A DNA stretch of 64,000 nucleotides from Atopsyche davidsoni. Its lineage: Eukaryota; Arthropoda; Insecta; Trichoptera; Hydrobiosidae. The DNA is taken from assembly GCA_022113835.1 (NCBI GenBank), contig JAILWY010000010.1:5853501-5917500 (forward strand), written 5' to 3'. Positions 1-16,548 of the stretch are shown piece by piece (the stretch's first letter is position 1; each line of letters opens with the position of its first letter). The notes under the pieces are model-generated. The model made no database searches. It saw only the letters and a list, made by a program, of their open reading frames with translations, and was not told the DNA's origin. A program made the position numbers and the translations under genes.

Positions 1-12
1 AATGTAAATATA

Positions 13-47
<35 letters not shown>

Positions 48-62
48 TATACAATGTATATA
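1..62. repeat. TA-rich and poly-T low-complexity flank
   Basis: TA dinucleotides followed by a run of T lead up to the left end of the mariner element. The TA at 61-62 is its left target-site duplication. Confidence 0.8.
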
Positions 63-1530
<1,468 letters not shown>

Positions 1531-1547
1531 TAAATATAAAATCATTA

Positions 1548-1600
1548 TAAAGCCCTCTACACACGTAGCAAAAAATCGCGCCACAAACTTGCAGCTTTGT
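1548..1600. repeat. Fragment related to the hairpin MITE at 21.5-21.7 kb
   Basis: The stretch contains GTAGCAAAAAATCGCGCC followed by CTTGCAGCT. The reverse complement of the right arm of the 21.6-kb hairpin has the same layout (ATAGCAACAAACCGCGCC then CTTGCAGCT). The match is visible over about 45 bp by eye. It appears to be one arm of the same repeat family. Confidence 0.5.
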
Positions 1601-1609
1601 AAATAAATA

Positions 1610-2086
1610 TATATATTTACTATGTATGAAAATTGTTTGCACATGGATATCAATTACAAATATTACAACTTTGGAACAATTTGACAGCACTTCGATAGCT
1701 CCCCCAAGTACATGGACCACATACGAAGGGTAACATGGAAGGCTGCAGAATCCACTGCTGCACTCAGGCATATTGCTGAATATAAGAGGACTTCATCAGA
1801 AGCGGGAATTTTTCAGATTGATCTTCTCAAGGAATAAATTAAAGCTATATCCGCACAAGAAGCAAAATCTCTGGAGCGAGTCACAGAAGGGGAGTGGATG
1901 CAGAGATTGATCTTGATCTTAGATTTCCCTACAGATTTATACTACCAAATTTTGGCTGTAAAAGATGAAATATTAAGGAGATGCCGCCCAAAATTGAGCA
2001 ATTACGTGACATATTCCCAGCTCCGGTTAGGGAAATCCTTCAACGATACGAGACCACCTAATTCAAATTGTGAAAAGCATGTGACC
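1610..2086 (+). pseudogene. Decayed coding relic of unknown family
   Basis: Reading on the + strand gives protein-like text with breaks. KYMDHIRRVTWKAAESTAAL continues to IFQIDLLKE, then a TAA stop at about 1836. It resumes with IKAISAQEAKSLERVTEGEW and LDFPTDLYYQILAVKDEILR. After one frameshift near 1993 it ends in LRDIFPAPVREILQRYETT followed by a stop. The composition is charged and helical and not low-complexity, unlike chance frames in this AT-rich DNA. I do not recognise the family. It could be a decayed retro-copy of a host gene or part of a transposon protein. No intron signals interrupt it, which favours a retro-copy or element. Confidence 0.4.
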
Positions 2087-2329
2087 TAAATTTGTATAAC
2101 TTCTTTGCATAAAATTATTAATAACATTAACTGGCAATGGTTCTAATAAGAATCATCTAATGAAACGCTGGAGATTAACCGAGTGTTATGTCGTCTCAGT
2201 TCGTGTAGTTGATGCTTGGACACTTTGATTTTTAGATATTTTGGAAAAAAAAATTAGTAACAGTAAATATAGCGTCATGCAGCTGATTGTTCAAGGAAAT
2301 ATCGAAGGAAAGGGGCACTGGACGGAGGA

Positions 2330-2445
2330 AATTTACGTGGATGCGGAATTCGAATAGGTTAGACTAGCCCACGATAGAATCGTGTTCTATGAAATGGTCA
2401 CCAACCTCCTATGAGGAGCGGCACCAGAAAAAAAAGAATAAAACT
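2330..2445 (+). mobile_element. 3-prime tail of a non-LTR retrotransposon (LINE), relic
   Basis: The sequence reads MVTNLL, stop, GAAPEKK at its end. This resembles the MVxNLRxEEAPEE ending common to the reverse-transcriptase ORF of several insect LINEs. Similar tails recur at 6820-6865, 7200-7290 and 21190-21300 in this window. Only the last codons and the A-rich end remain. The family is inferred from the ending alone. Confidence 0.45.
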
Positions 2446-2589
2446 TACTCAGCATCATAACTCGTTATATATATATTTATAAATAAAAATGTGCATTCGT
2501 ATTGATTTTTTATATTTTGGTTTAAAGGCGTGCCTTAAAACCGATAGTAGCAATATACATCATAGTGCAATTGTTGCGCTTTTGTCCGT

Positions 2590-2799
2590 CTGCAGTATCA
2601 GCAGAACACGTAAGCCGCTGGTCTCTTGGAGAGTATAAATAGGACGCGTCGCCAGCACTCGCGTCCATTCGCGGTTCGCCGTCGGGACGCGACGCCCGCC
2701 TTAAACCTCATTTCCTCTCTCGAAGTGTGCAACGCTAGAAGCATTCAGTTTTCCGGTTGTGAATTTCAGACATTTGCATCGAAGTGATAAAGTGCCAAC
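2590..2799 (+). promoter_or_regulatory. Core promoter and 5-prime leader of the transporter gene
   Basis: A TATAAAT box lies at 2634-2640. An initiator-like TCCATTC follows at 2664-2670, placing a start near 2667, about 33 bp downstream of the TATA box. The region from 2640 to 2700 is GC-rich and CpG-rich, unlike the AT-rich surroundings. The leader of about 133 nt contains no upstream ATG that I can see and leads to the ATG at 2800 in the context CCAACATG. The start site is inferred from motif spacing. Confidence 0.65.
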
Positions 2800-5700
2800 A
2801 TGTCTAGTGAATACAAGGAGCCGAAGGTCCAGCTGACCAACTCCGAGGTATGGATATATTCTCTTGTATCTAGTAGTGAGAATAAGAATAGAATAAATTG
2901 TGTGTTTTACACGTGCATCAATCGCTACATCAAAATTGAATACTTACTAGTGTGAATCGGTCGATTTTCTTTCGTGCCTTCTCTCTGTCTATATAAATAC
3001 GAATCCCTACGCTTAGGCCATCATTGAAACATTTATTTTTACAATCAATATATATATATACGCACACATGAATAAAACGATTTGTGGCTAATGGTTAATA
3101 GAGGTAAACAGTGAAAAAATGAATTTTGTATACACTAAAATAAGTTATGTGATAAAATAATGCAACTGAAATGTTGTGATAGAGACAAGGATTCATAAAT
3201 ATTATTGTATGCCTTGAACAAGGTTAGTGTGTAGCGTTTGTTTATAGACCTTTGGCGTGAATCTGCTTCCGGACCAAATATCTTATTCCGGGTTTCGCTT
3301 ACAGAGATTGGCTATACAACGAGTACAATATTTGGCTACCACCTGTTGCGGCTTAAATCTGAAATTATGAAATAAAAAGAATCAATGCTATGCTCTTCGA
3401 AATGTCACAAAATACCCACCCTTTCAATGGAATTTCGAATTTGTGTTGACAAGTTTCTATAAACATATATTATAAAACCAACACTTATAAATACGATACT
3501 TTGGAATCACAATTAGTCGTAACATTCAGTAATTTTGAATATGATTTTGCATATATTTTAATACCGTAAAACATCATAAAAGGTTTTATTTGGCTATTGC
3601 CAAAGTTTTTTCACATCTGATGTTAAAGAAAATTTTTTAAAAATTAAAAAAGTATCACACATACTTTTTGATATTATAACCTTAAACTCTTTACGACGCA
3701 AACTCCTTGTTTCCATCCAGGTTTTCGCATATAAAGTTACTCTCTTTTAATTTCAAATAAAAGGTTTTTGAGTAATTTTTAGATATATAACTATAAGTAG
3801 GTAATTGATATTTTTTTAAAATCGAGATACAAATCCGAATTTCGATGTATAGAAACGCAACTCGACACTTTTCATGTTTAATCAAATATCATATGTTAAA
3901 CCTTGTGGATATTTTTGTTTACTTTGATATAATGTGAATCAAATTGAAATACATAAAAAAATTATGGGATATTACGCGGTTAATACTGAGAATGTAATGT
4001 GCGATAATAATCTTACAAAATAAGCTTTTCAATCGATGAATGGTGGTGATGAATCATGGTGCATACTGTTATAGCCTGTATTTATTTTATTATATATATA
4101 TTATTTAGGTATTGAACCTTTTAGTTATTTAACATTGTATTTTATCAAATACTTAATAATTTTTATCTAGTTCTGTTTTAATAGAAAAAAATTCAGTCGA
4201 AAAAAAAATATTGATATCGGCACTCAGTGATTAGCAACTATCATTGATTGTTTTGAGCTTTTACGTTGTTTTTTTTTTGTAAATAAAAGTGCGGTTCAAA
4301 AACGTGTCTTGATAAACTAAAATTCTCCGTGCTTAGAGCTAACATGATATCATTTTAATAATACTCTACGTAATGATAAATCTTAATTGCCCGAGGTGAT
4401 TTGTGCAGATGGCCGCCGGCACGCGAATTTATTTTTTTTCAAAATTCTTTTATTTTTCATTAATTAAATTTAAGGTTATGGTGAGGTGAGGGGTAATCCC
4501 CTGATCCTGCGCGCAGGTTGTGGAGCTTGCAACGTGTGACTTGGGTGGTAGCATACATGAGTTTCTTTAGTTGGCTACATATTTTCTTGAGTTTAGATAG
4601 CCGGCCCGCTGGAGTGTTATTATTTACATGAATATAAGTCAGGTCGGTGGGTTGGAGGTTTATTTAGAGATTCGGACTTACGCATTTTTGCGGGCAGCGC
4701 CACCTCTTGGCATGGCTGCTTCTGTTGACAAATCCGATCGTAGTTAAAACTGAAGACAACGTGAAAATAGATATTGTTTAGAGCCGTTATGCTCGAGCCG
4801 GCGATGTTTCGGTTAACCTAGGCGTCGCTGTCTTTCTGAAAATATTTTGAAATATTATTCAGAATCTTATAGTTACTTACAATTTCTTACCATAAGAAAG
4901 CATTAAATTGATTGATTTTAGATGTTAAGTATATAGCAGCATTTGCATCTTTAATGCAAACAATTTATATCATAATCAACAGATTATGTAATCAGGATAA
5001 TTTGCTTTCGAATAAATCGAAGATTGATAACTATCATGCTTAACAAGCGTGCTGTTTCAAATGAAACTTTTGTTGGCTGTTTTGCTCCAGCCAGGGCTCT
5101 CTAAAATGAGGTTAATACAAGCCGGAATTTTGTGGTGATTATAAAAACTGACTTGGTTCTAGCAAAGTCAAGATATTTCTGTCAAGCGGTCCATCGCCAC
5201 CGACTGAAAGTTCCGCGAACAGCTGCGGCCGTTGTCTCGCGCTGGTCTCTGAGATATTAATAGTAAAATATATGTAAATTGAAAGTATAATTTTTAAATC
5301 CAAATAAAACATTAAATTTAATAAACGCTCTCTAGTTAATTTTGCTGATTCTGATATACTCAATTCTTAAAAAAAGTTATAAAAATCATAATTTAGCATA
5401 TTTGACGAATTGTCTTTTTTTGTCCAGCTTTTTATGAGTAATCATTTTTTAATCAATTGTTTGAAATAACTAAGAAACGTGAATTAGATGTAACATAGGT
5501 GGTTGTACACTTTTTAAATTAAATATCCTCCAGGTCTAAAAATAATGTAAATTTTGGTGTGCTGTTAAGACAGCGGCTTAAGAAAACCGTCGGAGTGCGA
5601 GTCTTCCGCATCAATAACCGGAAGTCTAGACTAAATAAAGCTGACTGTGGCGAAAAGTTACTCATCTGGGAACTTGCCTGTTAAGCAATAAATATCCTTT

Positions 5701-6871
5701 TGCGAATACCTGAAACTATATATATACTATGAAAAGGCAACTGAATATCTTACGACTCGCTAGGCTGTTGCTATGGCAATGTAATTATGGCAGCTCTGAG
5801 TGAAGTAGAGCCAAACGTCTAAACCACCCGGGTCGGAAGAAGTAATTCTGCAACATTCAATAAATAAAAAGAAAGGTTTAACAGTTTTAAAAAAAAACAA
5901 TTCATAATTTGCTAAGTTTATGTTTACTTAAAATATATTATATTTACAAAATACTTATGTAATTGTATTCACATTAAAAGGTCCCGACTGAAAAATATAA
6001 AATTGCTCATGTAATGCATTTCAAGGCCTTGATCAACTTTTGGTCACATACTTTTCATTTCAAATCAATCAAAATCCTTATAAAAAATAGCTATTATAAA
6101 TTTAAACGTTTTTGAAATATTAATGTACGCATTATAATACACTACTTAAAAAACTTTTTTTGAGTAATAAATATATTTGTCAATCCGTGCATTAAAATCA
6201 TATGGTAAACATGTGTTTGAAATCATAATCAATTAATCAATTTAAAACACGATTCACTTTTATTATGACCATTAAAACTCCTTGACTGTAAACTAGAAAA
6301 CGAAGGACTTTACTTGTAGATTTATGCATACTTACTTTCAGCGTGCAGTCATTATCTACGAACTATAACAATAGCAATAAAATGACTCTGTTTCTAGGAT
6401 TTTTAAAGCAGTAAGTTAACAATAGATGTTTACTCAGCATTTATAACGTAAAAACAGTAAAAGATTTTTACGAACTAAAATTATTTGAAGACAAATACCA
6501 TTTGTCTTTAAATAATTTTAGTGCAATTCATATTTAATTATTTATTTTTACTTTTTATGAACATAGTTTTGGGCACATTTTATTTAGCTTATAACAAAAT
6601 AATTTAATATTTAGCATTAAATTTTTTCTCGGACATACTTGTAATTAAAATAGTTTTTTGATAAAATCGCTGATTTCATTTTATTAGTCAATAAAAATAT
6701 TCAAAAATAATTCATCAATATAGGTATAATGCCACGTTTATTCTTTGAAAAGCCGACGTTATAAAAAACAATCCCAAATATCGATAGAAATCATTGATAC
6801 AAATTATTACATATGTACAGGGAAATAGGCTCCTCTGAAGAGAGGCACTTGTAGAAATAAAAAATGTGTGC

Positions 6872-6904
<33 letters not shown>

Positions 6905-9900
6905 TATATATAAATAAACGGAATATAAGCGGAAAACTGTCAATACTTCTTTATCAGATTTCCCTGTCATTTACGTAAGTGGCACAATAGAGTATTCCCT
7001 ACGGTGGTGTCGATGCTCAGATAGGACCCGCCGTGAAGTGCTTCGTCGCATTGCAGATAAGGGCCGTAATTGAACGGTAAATTACATTCCCTTCGATGCG
7101 CTCCGGCCCGAGCCCCGCTCACTGCTTGCAAATTCACGACCGCAATTCACCGACAAAATAGCGCCAATCTTAACCCATTGGCAGTAATTGATGGATCTCA
7201 AATACTTTCACTGCCTCCGTGCATATTTACATCATCATCAAGTGCCTCTTTTCAGAGGAATTTGGCGACCATTGCACTGATCACCATTGCACTCGTGCTG
7301 AGCCAGTGTTTCCTTTTTCACTGCAGTTATATATTTGAAGAAAAAATCTACGTATTGCCGCTGCCCAATAGCACTATTATATAATCCTTTTCTTACTCTG
7401 GCGTTTAGATTCGATAGTCTTTCTGCAGCAAGCTACAGAAACAATAACAGAAGCCCTTCCACCTCGGCAAGGTACTTCCAGAGCACATCCCCCCACAATC
7501 ATTCCAAGTCTACTACTCGATTACCGATTCTTTACACACGCTCAGGGTACAGAATAGCAGCCATGCACAAACAATAGAATGAGAGGAGCGGGGAGGTTTT
7601 TTATATTTACAGCGATCCATATAAGATCACTAAATATTAATTTTAATGTATTTACATATTACCATCTATTGATATTTATTCATTATTTTTTAACATGTAT
7701 TTACACAATCATCTAAGTATGCAGCAATACTAATAAATGTCATATATACGGTGAAAAATGCATTTATAAAATTTATATGCGCAAGTTCTAATTAAGAACA
7801 ATAAAACATACTTGAAAAACTTATAACCTAGATAGCTATAATTAATTTTGGATATTTATTGAAAATAAATAATATTTCTAGAATAATTATATATAACTGA
7901 TTCATCGCTGTTTGCGAGTACTTGTAAATATTATATAAATACTGTGAAAAGGGAAAAACACTTGCTGTCGATCTAAACATATAATTATTTTTTAGTATTA
8001 AATGCGAGTTTTGTAAAAATACCAATTTAATACATTTTGCTATATAATGGATAGTGAAGATTTCGCGCAAATTTATTTTTTTGTTCATCTCTTACAAAAT
8101 TAATATATTCTCAAAACTATATCTTAATACTTATAAAAGCTAATAATTATTTAAAAAGAACAAAATTTCTACACATTCCATAATTATCTATCGCGAATCA
8201 ATATGCGTGGTAATATCCTGCTACAATTCGTTGAATTAGTCCTATCTCTTGATAAAATTTATCAATACTTATTATACCAACCAATATAAACCATAAGAAA
8301 TGAAATATGTGCTCGTGAGTTTTGAAAAAATTAAAACAACTACTTATAATATTACCAGACTCATACAGTTTATGCATACAAATTTGAAAGGTTTATTGTA
8401 TTATTCACCTAAAATAGTTTAAAATTGTTCAAAATTGTGTTTTTATTTGTTCAATAGTTTGATATGGCATTTCATTCGATATTCCTTAATTGTTACAGCT
8501 GAAACACTAATTACACTGCTAACCCTACCGAGAACCATTTCAGCTCAATATTCCTTTGTCGATATAAGATATAACGCGATATTTTCAAAAGGGTTCAACT
8601 TGTTTTGAATCGGCAGCAGTGAAGAAAACAGGCCAAGTGTTTTCTACGTATTATTATTAAGCGTATTTCTTCAAATATTCAGAATTACTAATTGAAAAAA
8701 ATTCTAAAGGCCTTCAAACCGTATTTACTCAATGAATACATATCTGAGTATAGAGATAATGTAAAATATTTATTAAATTATTCAAAACTAATATTTTGAT
8801 CCCATCATCATTACTTAATTGAAATAATTTCGCAGAAGCCATTAATCGAGATTCGGTTGAATTATATTTATCCTCAACATTATATAAAGCAAGAGCGATG
8901 AAATTCCCAATGCCAAAATATATTTGTAAACAAGACTTCTATGTTTCTTCACGTGTGTATTTGTCTCTTATTCCGAAAGAATCTGAAACTGATACATCGT
9001 ACTAGAATCCAAAACACAACAGCTGCTCACTTCAGAATTGCTAATTTTTTTGCGACATTTTCAATTCTCATATATCAGCGTGCATGTGCGCTTATCTTAC
9101 ATGCCACTCGTAATAACCATTCCATATAGACACTTAACAACAATAAATATCTGCAATTTAATTTCTTAAAAGATGAGTTTAGATTAATCAACAGGCCATG
9201 ACAATTCAAAATGAGCGAGATATAATTTATTCATATTTTGCTGATTTTAAATTGTGGATATCTCTAACAAAACTATTATTACTAAACTATTTTTTTTTTC
9301 ATTTATCTTGTGCTTGGGTTTGTTTAAATTGCAAATTAGACATAGCATTCGGTTACATGTAGACACAATATTTTTAGTGTAGTTTCAATTAATCAAAATA
9401 TCAAAGTTTAGGATTGATTGTAGTCCGATGATTTGATATTTTGATTAATAATATTTGACTGTCTTAAACTTTGTTTACAATTTTTTTTTTACTTGTCTGT
9501 GTAGCATGCAATTTATAAATACTACTCAGTTCTATGTAGACAACAATCAATATCTGCAATTTATTAGATATAAAGGCGAGTTTAGACACTTCAATGAAAT
9601 CGCGATGATTTTAAATTAAGGTTCACAACATTTCGTTGCTTCTGAAATTTACACAGTTTAACTTTTGGCTTACAAACTATAGGTGTAGTGTTTATTTTTG
9701 CTTTTCTTTTGCTTGGGTGTACATTTCTGATATATTTGCAAATAAATTATTTCGAAAGATTGTTTAGATCAATCAAAAGCATTGGTTTGATGATAAATTA
9801 AATTGCGTTGATAATATATAAGATTGGCCAAACTGCGATGGTTGAGATGACTTTTAAGCTATGCCAAAAAAATGTAAATTTTAAACATATTAAAGATTTA

Positions 9901-12900
9901 TAAGACGCTGTGAGAGTTTAAGCAAAATAAATTTTTGTCAATATTCAATAAATTTTGGGATATTTTATTGTCTTCAATATCAAAAAATTTCAACGCTTTG
10001 TTTGCAAAATGGTAGTTGAAAAGGCCATTAAGTTCCGTGTTATGGTATGGTACGTTATGGTAATCTTTTTTTATTATTTAAACTGCGTTTATACCTAACC
10101 GAGAAGATAGCCAACTTAAATTTTAATCGATTTTGACTTACTTATTTTCAACATTTATTATAAATATTTTGCGTATTGCTTTGACAGTAAAAACGGTGCT
10201 TGCTTTTAAAATTATTTTGTTTGAATTTGCGTCGATCGATTTTGTTGATGATTTTACTTATATGATGTTTGTTATATACTTGATTTATTTAACTGTATTC
10301 GAAAATTTCAGTGATTCAACACAGTGTATTTTTATATAAATTTCATCTGTTTTATCCTGCCCTATTTATATGTTTATATATTGCTTTCTTTTGAATAATT
10401 GTCCGGAACCAAAGTGTGGTACGACTGTATAAGGTCCTTTACATTTTATAAAAGTAATAATTTACTAAGTATGGTTTATGTTTGTCAATATGTACAGCGG
10501 ATACCATTTACGACTAGAATGTTCAAGTTGATATTCTGACTCTCTTCTTGCTTCAAATGAAATGCTAATTATGACTACCAAATGTAGACTACTTTTGTAC
10601 CTTTGGTTCAGGGTGGTATTAAAAATATCACACCGTGCATATTTAATTTATGCATCAGAAAGGTGCAACGCTTTTAACTCCGCCATGCCTTAAAGAGTTG
10701 ACAAGAACGATCGATACAAACACTCAGTGTGCATGAAACGAGCACTTCCCATTAAAACAAGTATACTCTATTCCGATACGTTTGAAATATATGTGTGCAT
10801 TTGAGATACATATTGAATTATACTTGAGAAATATACAGCAGAAGTAATTAGTTGTTTTAATGATTATTGTTTATTGCAGCTATGGCCATCGCGTGCTAAT
10901 GCTGCATTGTCAGTGCCTCAGTATCGCAAGAAACAGTGACACATTCATCTTTTGTACCATTGTTTTTTAGTAGTCTTTTTTTTCAACTTTTTTCACTACT
11001 AGCTACTCAATCCATAAATCACATAGTTATCTTACATTTCATGTTAAAAATCAATTTTCCATAAACATTAAACGTATGAGCAAATATAATAGACATTTGG
11101 TATAGATACGGCGCGTCCTGACTTTGGCAGTGATAATGAATCGATCATGAAATGACTACCTTTATATAATATTTATTGAAGTATGACAACAAAAAAGCAT
11201 AATTTATCAAGTAAAAATACGTTAAAAAAATTGCAATCGAAAATAAATACAACCCTCAATCACTCCCCTTCGTATATGTTTACTGAACGAACTGGAGACA
11301 TCGAAACTTACTCACTCGTAAAAATTAGTTGATACCCTTCTCAAAGCGTCTTTTTAAAATTGATTTACTATAAAATACATAAGTGATTTGTGGCTCAACG
11401 TCTTTTTTCGGTTTTCAATTTAAATCTTCAATTTCTAAAGAGTTGTAAAAACAAAGCATAACCTCTTTATTATGTTTAATTTAGTCCTCGCTAGAGATAC
11501 AAAAAAATACAAACGAAAAACACTCGGAGATATGCTTATGAAATTATCAATTTCGTATTTAAAATCATTTATAATATAATTTTAATAGACGCTTAATGTG
11601 AAACTTCCACCGTAAAAAGACAGTATGCGAACTTATCATCTCCAACCAAAGATTTATATAAAGATACTCAATGAACAAAGTTTTATAATTAGCTATTTTT
11701 ATTTGTATATTTTATATTTATTTATTTTACAGTTATGTGTCTTGATCGCTTTCACTTTATCACAAATTTTATTTTTTTACTCTCAATGATTAATTTTATT
11801 ATTTTTCAAATCTGAGAATGCAGTTATTTATACTGATTTCCATTGATATTTTTTCCTCCCCTCCTGAAATAGTTTGACTTTAAAATTGCTCTACTTCTTT
11901 GTCGTTTCAAGATTTTGAAGTAAACTTAAAATGTGACAGTGCGCTGTCTTCTTTTTTCGTAGTATTTAATTAATCGATGCGTTGTTTGCTATTTTAATAA
12001 TGCTGAGTGCTTATCCAGTACATTTTTTTTCAGTATGCTTCGTTCGTAACATTCCTTTGAACTCTATCCATAAACCACGTGTTTCTGTAAATCACTGTGT
12101 GAACTCATAACCACTACGTAATTAAATTTGTATCAATTTTATTTAAATATCGTTGAACGTTAGTTTAATTATTCGTATCAAAGATTTGAACTCAAAATAA
12201 TTACTAAAAAAAATGCATTTTATTTTACTTTGAAAAAAATACATTTAGAAGCGGACAACCTTTCATTGTGAAATTATCGATGAAATTTAAAAGTGACGTT
12301 TCATTTAGATTTGGTAAATTTCATATGAATAAATAATCGAGTACATACTCACATATCAATTGACCACTCAGCATTGAAGGTACTAAACTTCCGCTCGACC
12401 TTAGCCGCGGTAACATGTTATTTATAACCGATTCCATGAAGCTAAAAGTACTAAATATATTTACGACAAATTAAACTCGGCGATAACGAGTACGAACAAT
12501 ATAAGAAATATTATTTCGAACGCCGACTGATGCTTTAATCTATTATGTAAACGATTCTGTTTTCCGAAACCTCGCTGCTTTTCGCCAATGTTACAATATG
12601 TGCATAAAATTAGTGAAACAAACGCTGCACTTTACGATATTTGCTTACAACCTAGGAAAACAAAACAATTTGAAAGATAATTCTATTGAATATGCAATTT
12701 AGATATTTAAGTAGTAAACATACAAGTACTCATACATCAATCATGTCAATATCGATTTATTTTTTACAATACACCGTTAGCTGTGTTTCTGCACTGCAGG
12801 CTCTTGGGAATAAATTCAATATAACTTATATTCGCAATATGTCGGTTAAAAATTAATACCAAGTTATCTATAAAGCGCTATATTGTCCAAATGTGTTCCA

Positions 12901-15900
12901 ATTATTGTGAATACGGCTATATTGAACGGTACACCATAATGCTTGATTAGATATCAATCGGTTTTGAAAACAAAACCGAGCACTCTGATACAAATGAAAG
13001 CAGAATTTTTAACAGAACGCGAACAGACGTATCGTGGCATTTGCGCTCGATATAATTTTTTTGCCTAATATGCCCTGTTCTTGTGTATATATTGAATTGA
13101 TTGATTTGATTGATTTCGCAATAAGAGCTCTGTGGTGCTAAGAATCTGAAACTAGAGTGGTTGCTGAGCGAAGGGCACGCCAGTGGGAGTTCGGCTCGGG
13201 GGAGGGGGCCGGAGCCTCTGCGGTCAGGGGCCGGCGTCGCGGCGTCATGGAAAATCACCGGCGCCGCTGGCCCGGGCGGCCACGCAGCCGGCCCGGCTAT
13301 CTCCACTACCGATCTCTACCACGCTGCAAACTCAGCCCATCACTCCCTTATTGCTTCTCCCAAGCATCGTCTGTCCAACGTTGATAAACTCATGATATAA
13401 TCGTTTCAGGGGATTTTGCGTTTTTAACCTGCCTTTTTGGGTTTGAATAGTGTCAAGAATGCAAGCATATGAGAACTGTACATGATTATGTTTTGTTATT
13501 TTTTTAAATGAAAAACTCATGTGACATCCTTGGTTGCTTCGCTACACCAAAGGCAGAACACCATTATGAGGTAAACGATATCTCGTCATGACAGAATTAC
13601 TGCATGCTAAGACCCTGAAGTTTCTTGTTATCGGACAGAACTAGCTAACTTCGATCGATCCAATACGTCCTGATAAATTCGTCTTGCTCCGGCATCTGCG
13701 CGAGCCAAATATTAGATTAATTTGTGCAGATATTTTTTCACTATATGTGTATAGCCTAATGGTTTCTTAGGAATATTCAATAGGCAGGCTCTTTCGGTGG
13801 CAATTAAAATCTTGATAGTCAATTCTTGGTTTACAATTTTCCAATAGTCTCAGTTTTATTGAGCGTACAGCGCGGTCTCCGCTCTGCTTCTCTGCCAGAA
13901 ACGAAGACTAAACGCGTTCCAAGAGAGGCCGCTCGGGTCAGGGCTGCGCAACCTGATTAGGCATGCTAATATTTGAAAGACAGCATTGTGATCTACCTGT
14001 GAAAACTTTATCAAACCTTCATCGATTTGATTTTTTTTCGATCATTCTGAATATTGAAGTATTAAAGGGAAAACTATATGTTCTATGTATTTTATAAAAT
14101 GATCAATCGACACCACTTTTTCTTTATTCTAAATTATCAGTTTTTATATTTTGGGAAATCTTTTACGATCTCTTAGTATAGTAAGATATTTAAAAAAAAC
14201 CACATTAATAAATATAGACCCAAAATTGTTTCGATCAATCGTGATCGGTTAAAAAATATACAAATATCGTTAAAAAGCATGTCAGGAATCACCACAACCA
14301 ACAAAAACCAATCCAACATCGGTTATAAAGTATACGTTGTATTTTATTTACAACCAACTGAATACATACTGGTGTCGACTGAAAGTATGCCAAGATCAAC
14401 TAAATTCATATAGCTATCGACTAAAAGTGTGCCACGATCAACTAAATGCATGTCACGATCAAATGGTTAACCACCCCTGGTTTGGATCCCACAAGACGCT
14501 GTCGTTCGTCCTTATTGTGGCGCTGCTGCTGCAACTGAGGGACGCAAAATGATTAAACATATTTTCAAACAAATTAAAGCGATTAAAACCGTTTGATTTT
14601 CTAACCATTTTCCGACTCGTATGCTGAAATGACTACTTTGTTAGTAGTATGACGATTTACTTCTCATTTGAGCATCGTCACTTAAACATCATCATTTTAT
14701 TCATTAAAAAAACCTGCTGAATGCACATTGAAGTTTACATGTGTTTATTTAATATTTATAATATATTTAATTTCCAGATTGAAATAGTAGGAACTTTAAC
14801 TGTTTATTTTGATACATTAAAAATTAATGCCATTATAATCTGCAGACATGAAACATATATTTTGAAACAAAAAGTCTAGGTTTAGTAAAATATTGTAAAT
14901 TAAGTAAACAAATAATTAAGTGTTTTATATTCTTTAATTATATATTTTTTAAATACTTAATGGACATAGGCACATAGTTAAATATCTTAGACAAAGATAT
15001 AAGCTCAAGTACAATCAAATACAGCGTGAATTCCGCTGGAATTCGACGAAGAAGCACGAACGCTGACATGTGATTAATATTTCAACAAATATAACAGATG
15101 CTTATAGTTTTTTCATTTCTCTAAAAAGATTTTTATTACCTATTATAATACTTATTATGTTATTTATTTTAATATTATTGTTTTATTCTCCCTACTACTA
15201 GTTGCGATCCCCTGTCATTTTATCAGTGTTTCTGATACTGCCTGCCGTATTCTCAATAATTGTCATAATTTATTTACAACCGATTATTTCAATATTATCA
15301 AAATCATTAATGTTTTAGTCAATTTTCCTTTACTATATATTATGCAATAAACACAGCTGGGTCTGGGATATATTTTTTCTTGTTTTATTTAAAATCATCA
15401 ATTTGTACTAAACAATGAGTTGTGCTGAAACGACTGAAAATGAATTGATTTTAAATATTTTCAAGAAGGGTACAGATTATGTACCTTCCATGCTTAAATA
15501 ATTTGTTTGTGAATTTCACAAGGCAAGTTGATTTCATATATGGAAATAAAATAATTTTTATAAGCTTTACTTACTTTAATTCATCACAATTTACCAAAAA
15601 ACAATAAAATAAATTTATAGTGAAAAGTTAATTTTAAGTTTCACCAAATCCATTTTAATCCAAAATTAATTATTACATTGTACTATATCAAACACGCTGG
15701 TCTACTTTGGTGAAGATTAAGTATTCATATTGTTTTTAAATGAGAAAAACATCCTGGTTCATTGTTATGGGAAATGTTTGAAAAACACTGATCGGATATT
15801 GCACGGTTTTCGGCTACATACTGTGGTTTCTCCGAAAATAGCGCCAGCGCTGATTATTTGTGTATTCTGTTTTGTATTTTCACCAGCATTACCGTTGAAA

Positions 15901-16477
15901 AGTCATCCGATGGTAGTGTCTCATGATTGCCGGCAAAGCAACATCTTTTGTAAGTGATAATTCTTTACTTGATTCCGAATCTAATAAATTTTACCTTTTG
16001 CTTGCGTTTAATTTTAACAGCTTACGAGGAACTTTTATTAAATTCACCAAATATTGGTTGGCATAGGATAATCGTTTTCCGTTCTTCTTTGGCCGGAGCT
16101 TTCAAGGTCGACAGTCATGATTCTACTTTATAACCTTGGTATATAATTTTTTAAGATCTTCATTGTTGAGTAGTCGAGTTCATTTCCAGTCAGAGAAAAA
16201 ATCTTATTTTGACAGGATCGGTTTTTCTTTCAGCAACACAGGTTTTCGCGGTTCTTTACAACTACGCAACTGAATGATTTTCTGAGTGTGTCCGTACTAC
16301 CAAATAGCCTCGTTTTCACTCAAATTCAGTAAATCAATACAGTAATTCTATGTATGGACCAGAGGTTCGCAGAATCTACGTTTTCAAAACAACACATTTC
16401 CCACCTTGACCTTGAACCTCACGTCTACAAAACTTTTAAAAGCTCGTGTCTTTACAAAATGCATATTAATTTATGTA

Positions 16478-16548
<71 letters not shown>

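Noticed and set aside
13157..13400. Overlapping frames in the GC-rich island
   Set aside because: Open in several frames on both strands because of GC content; no domain or splice structure.
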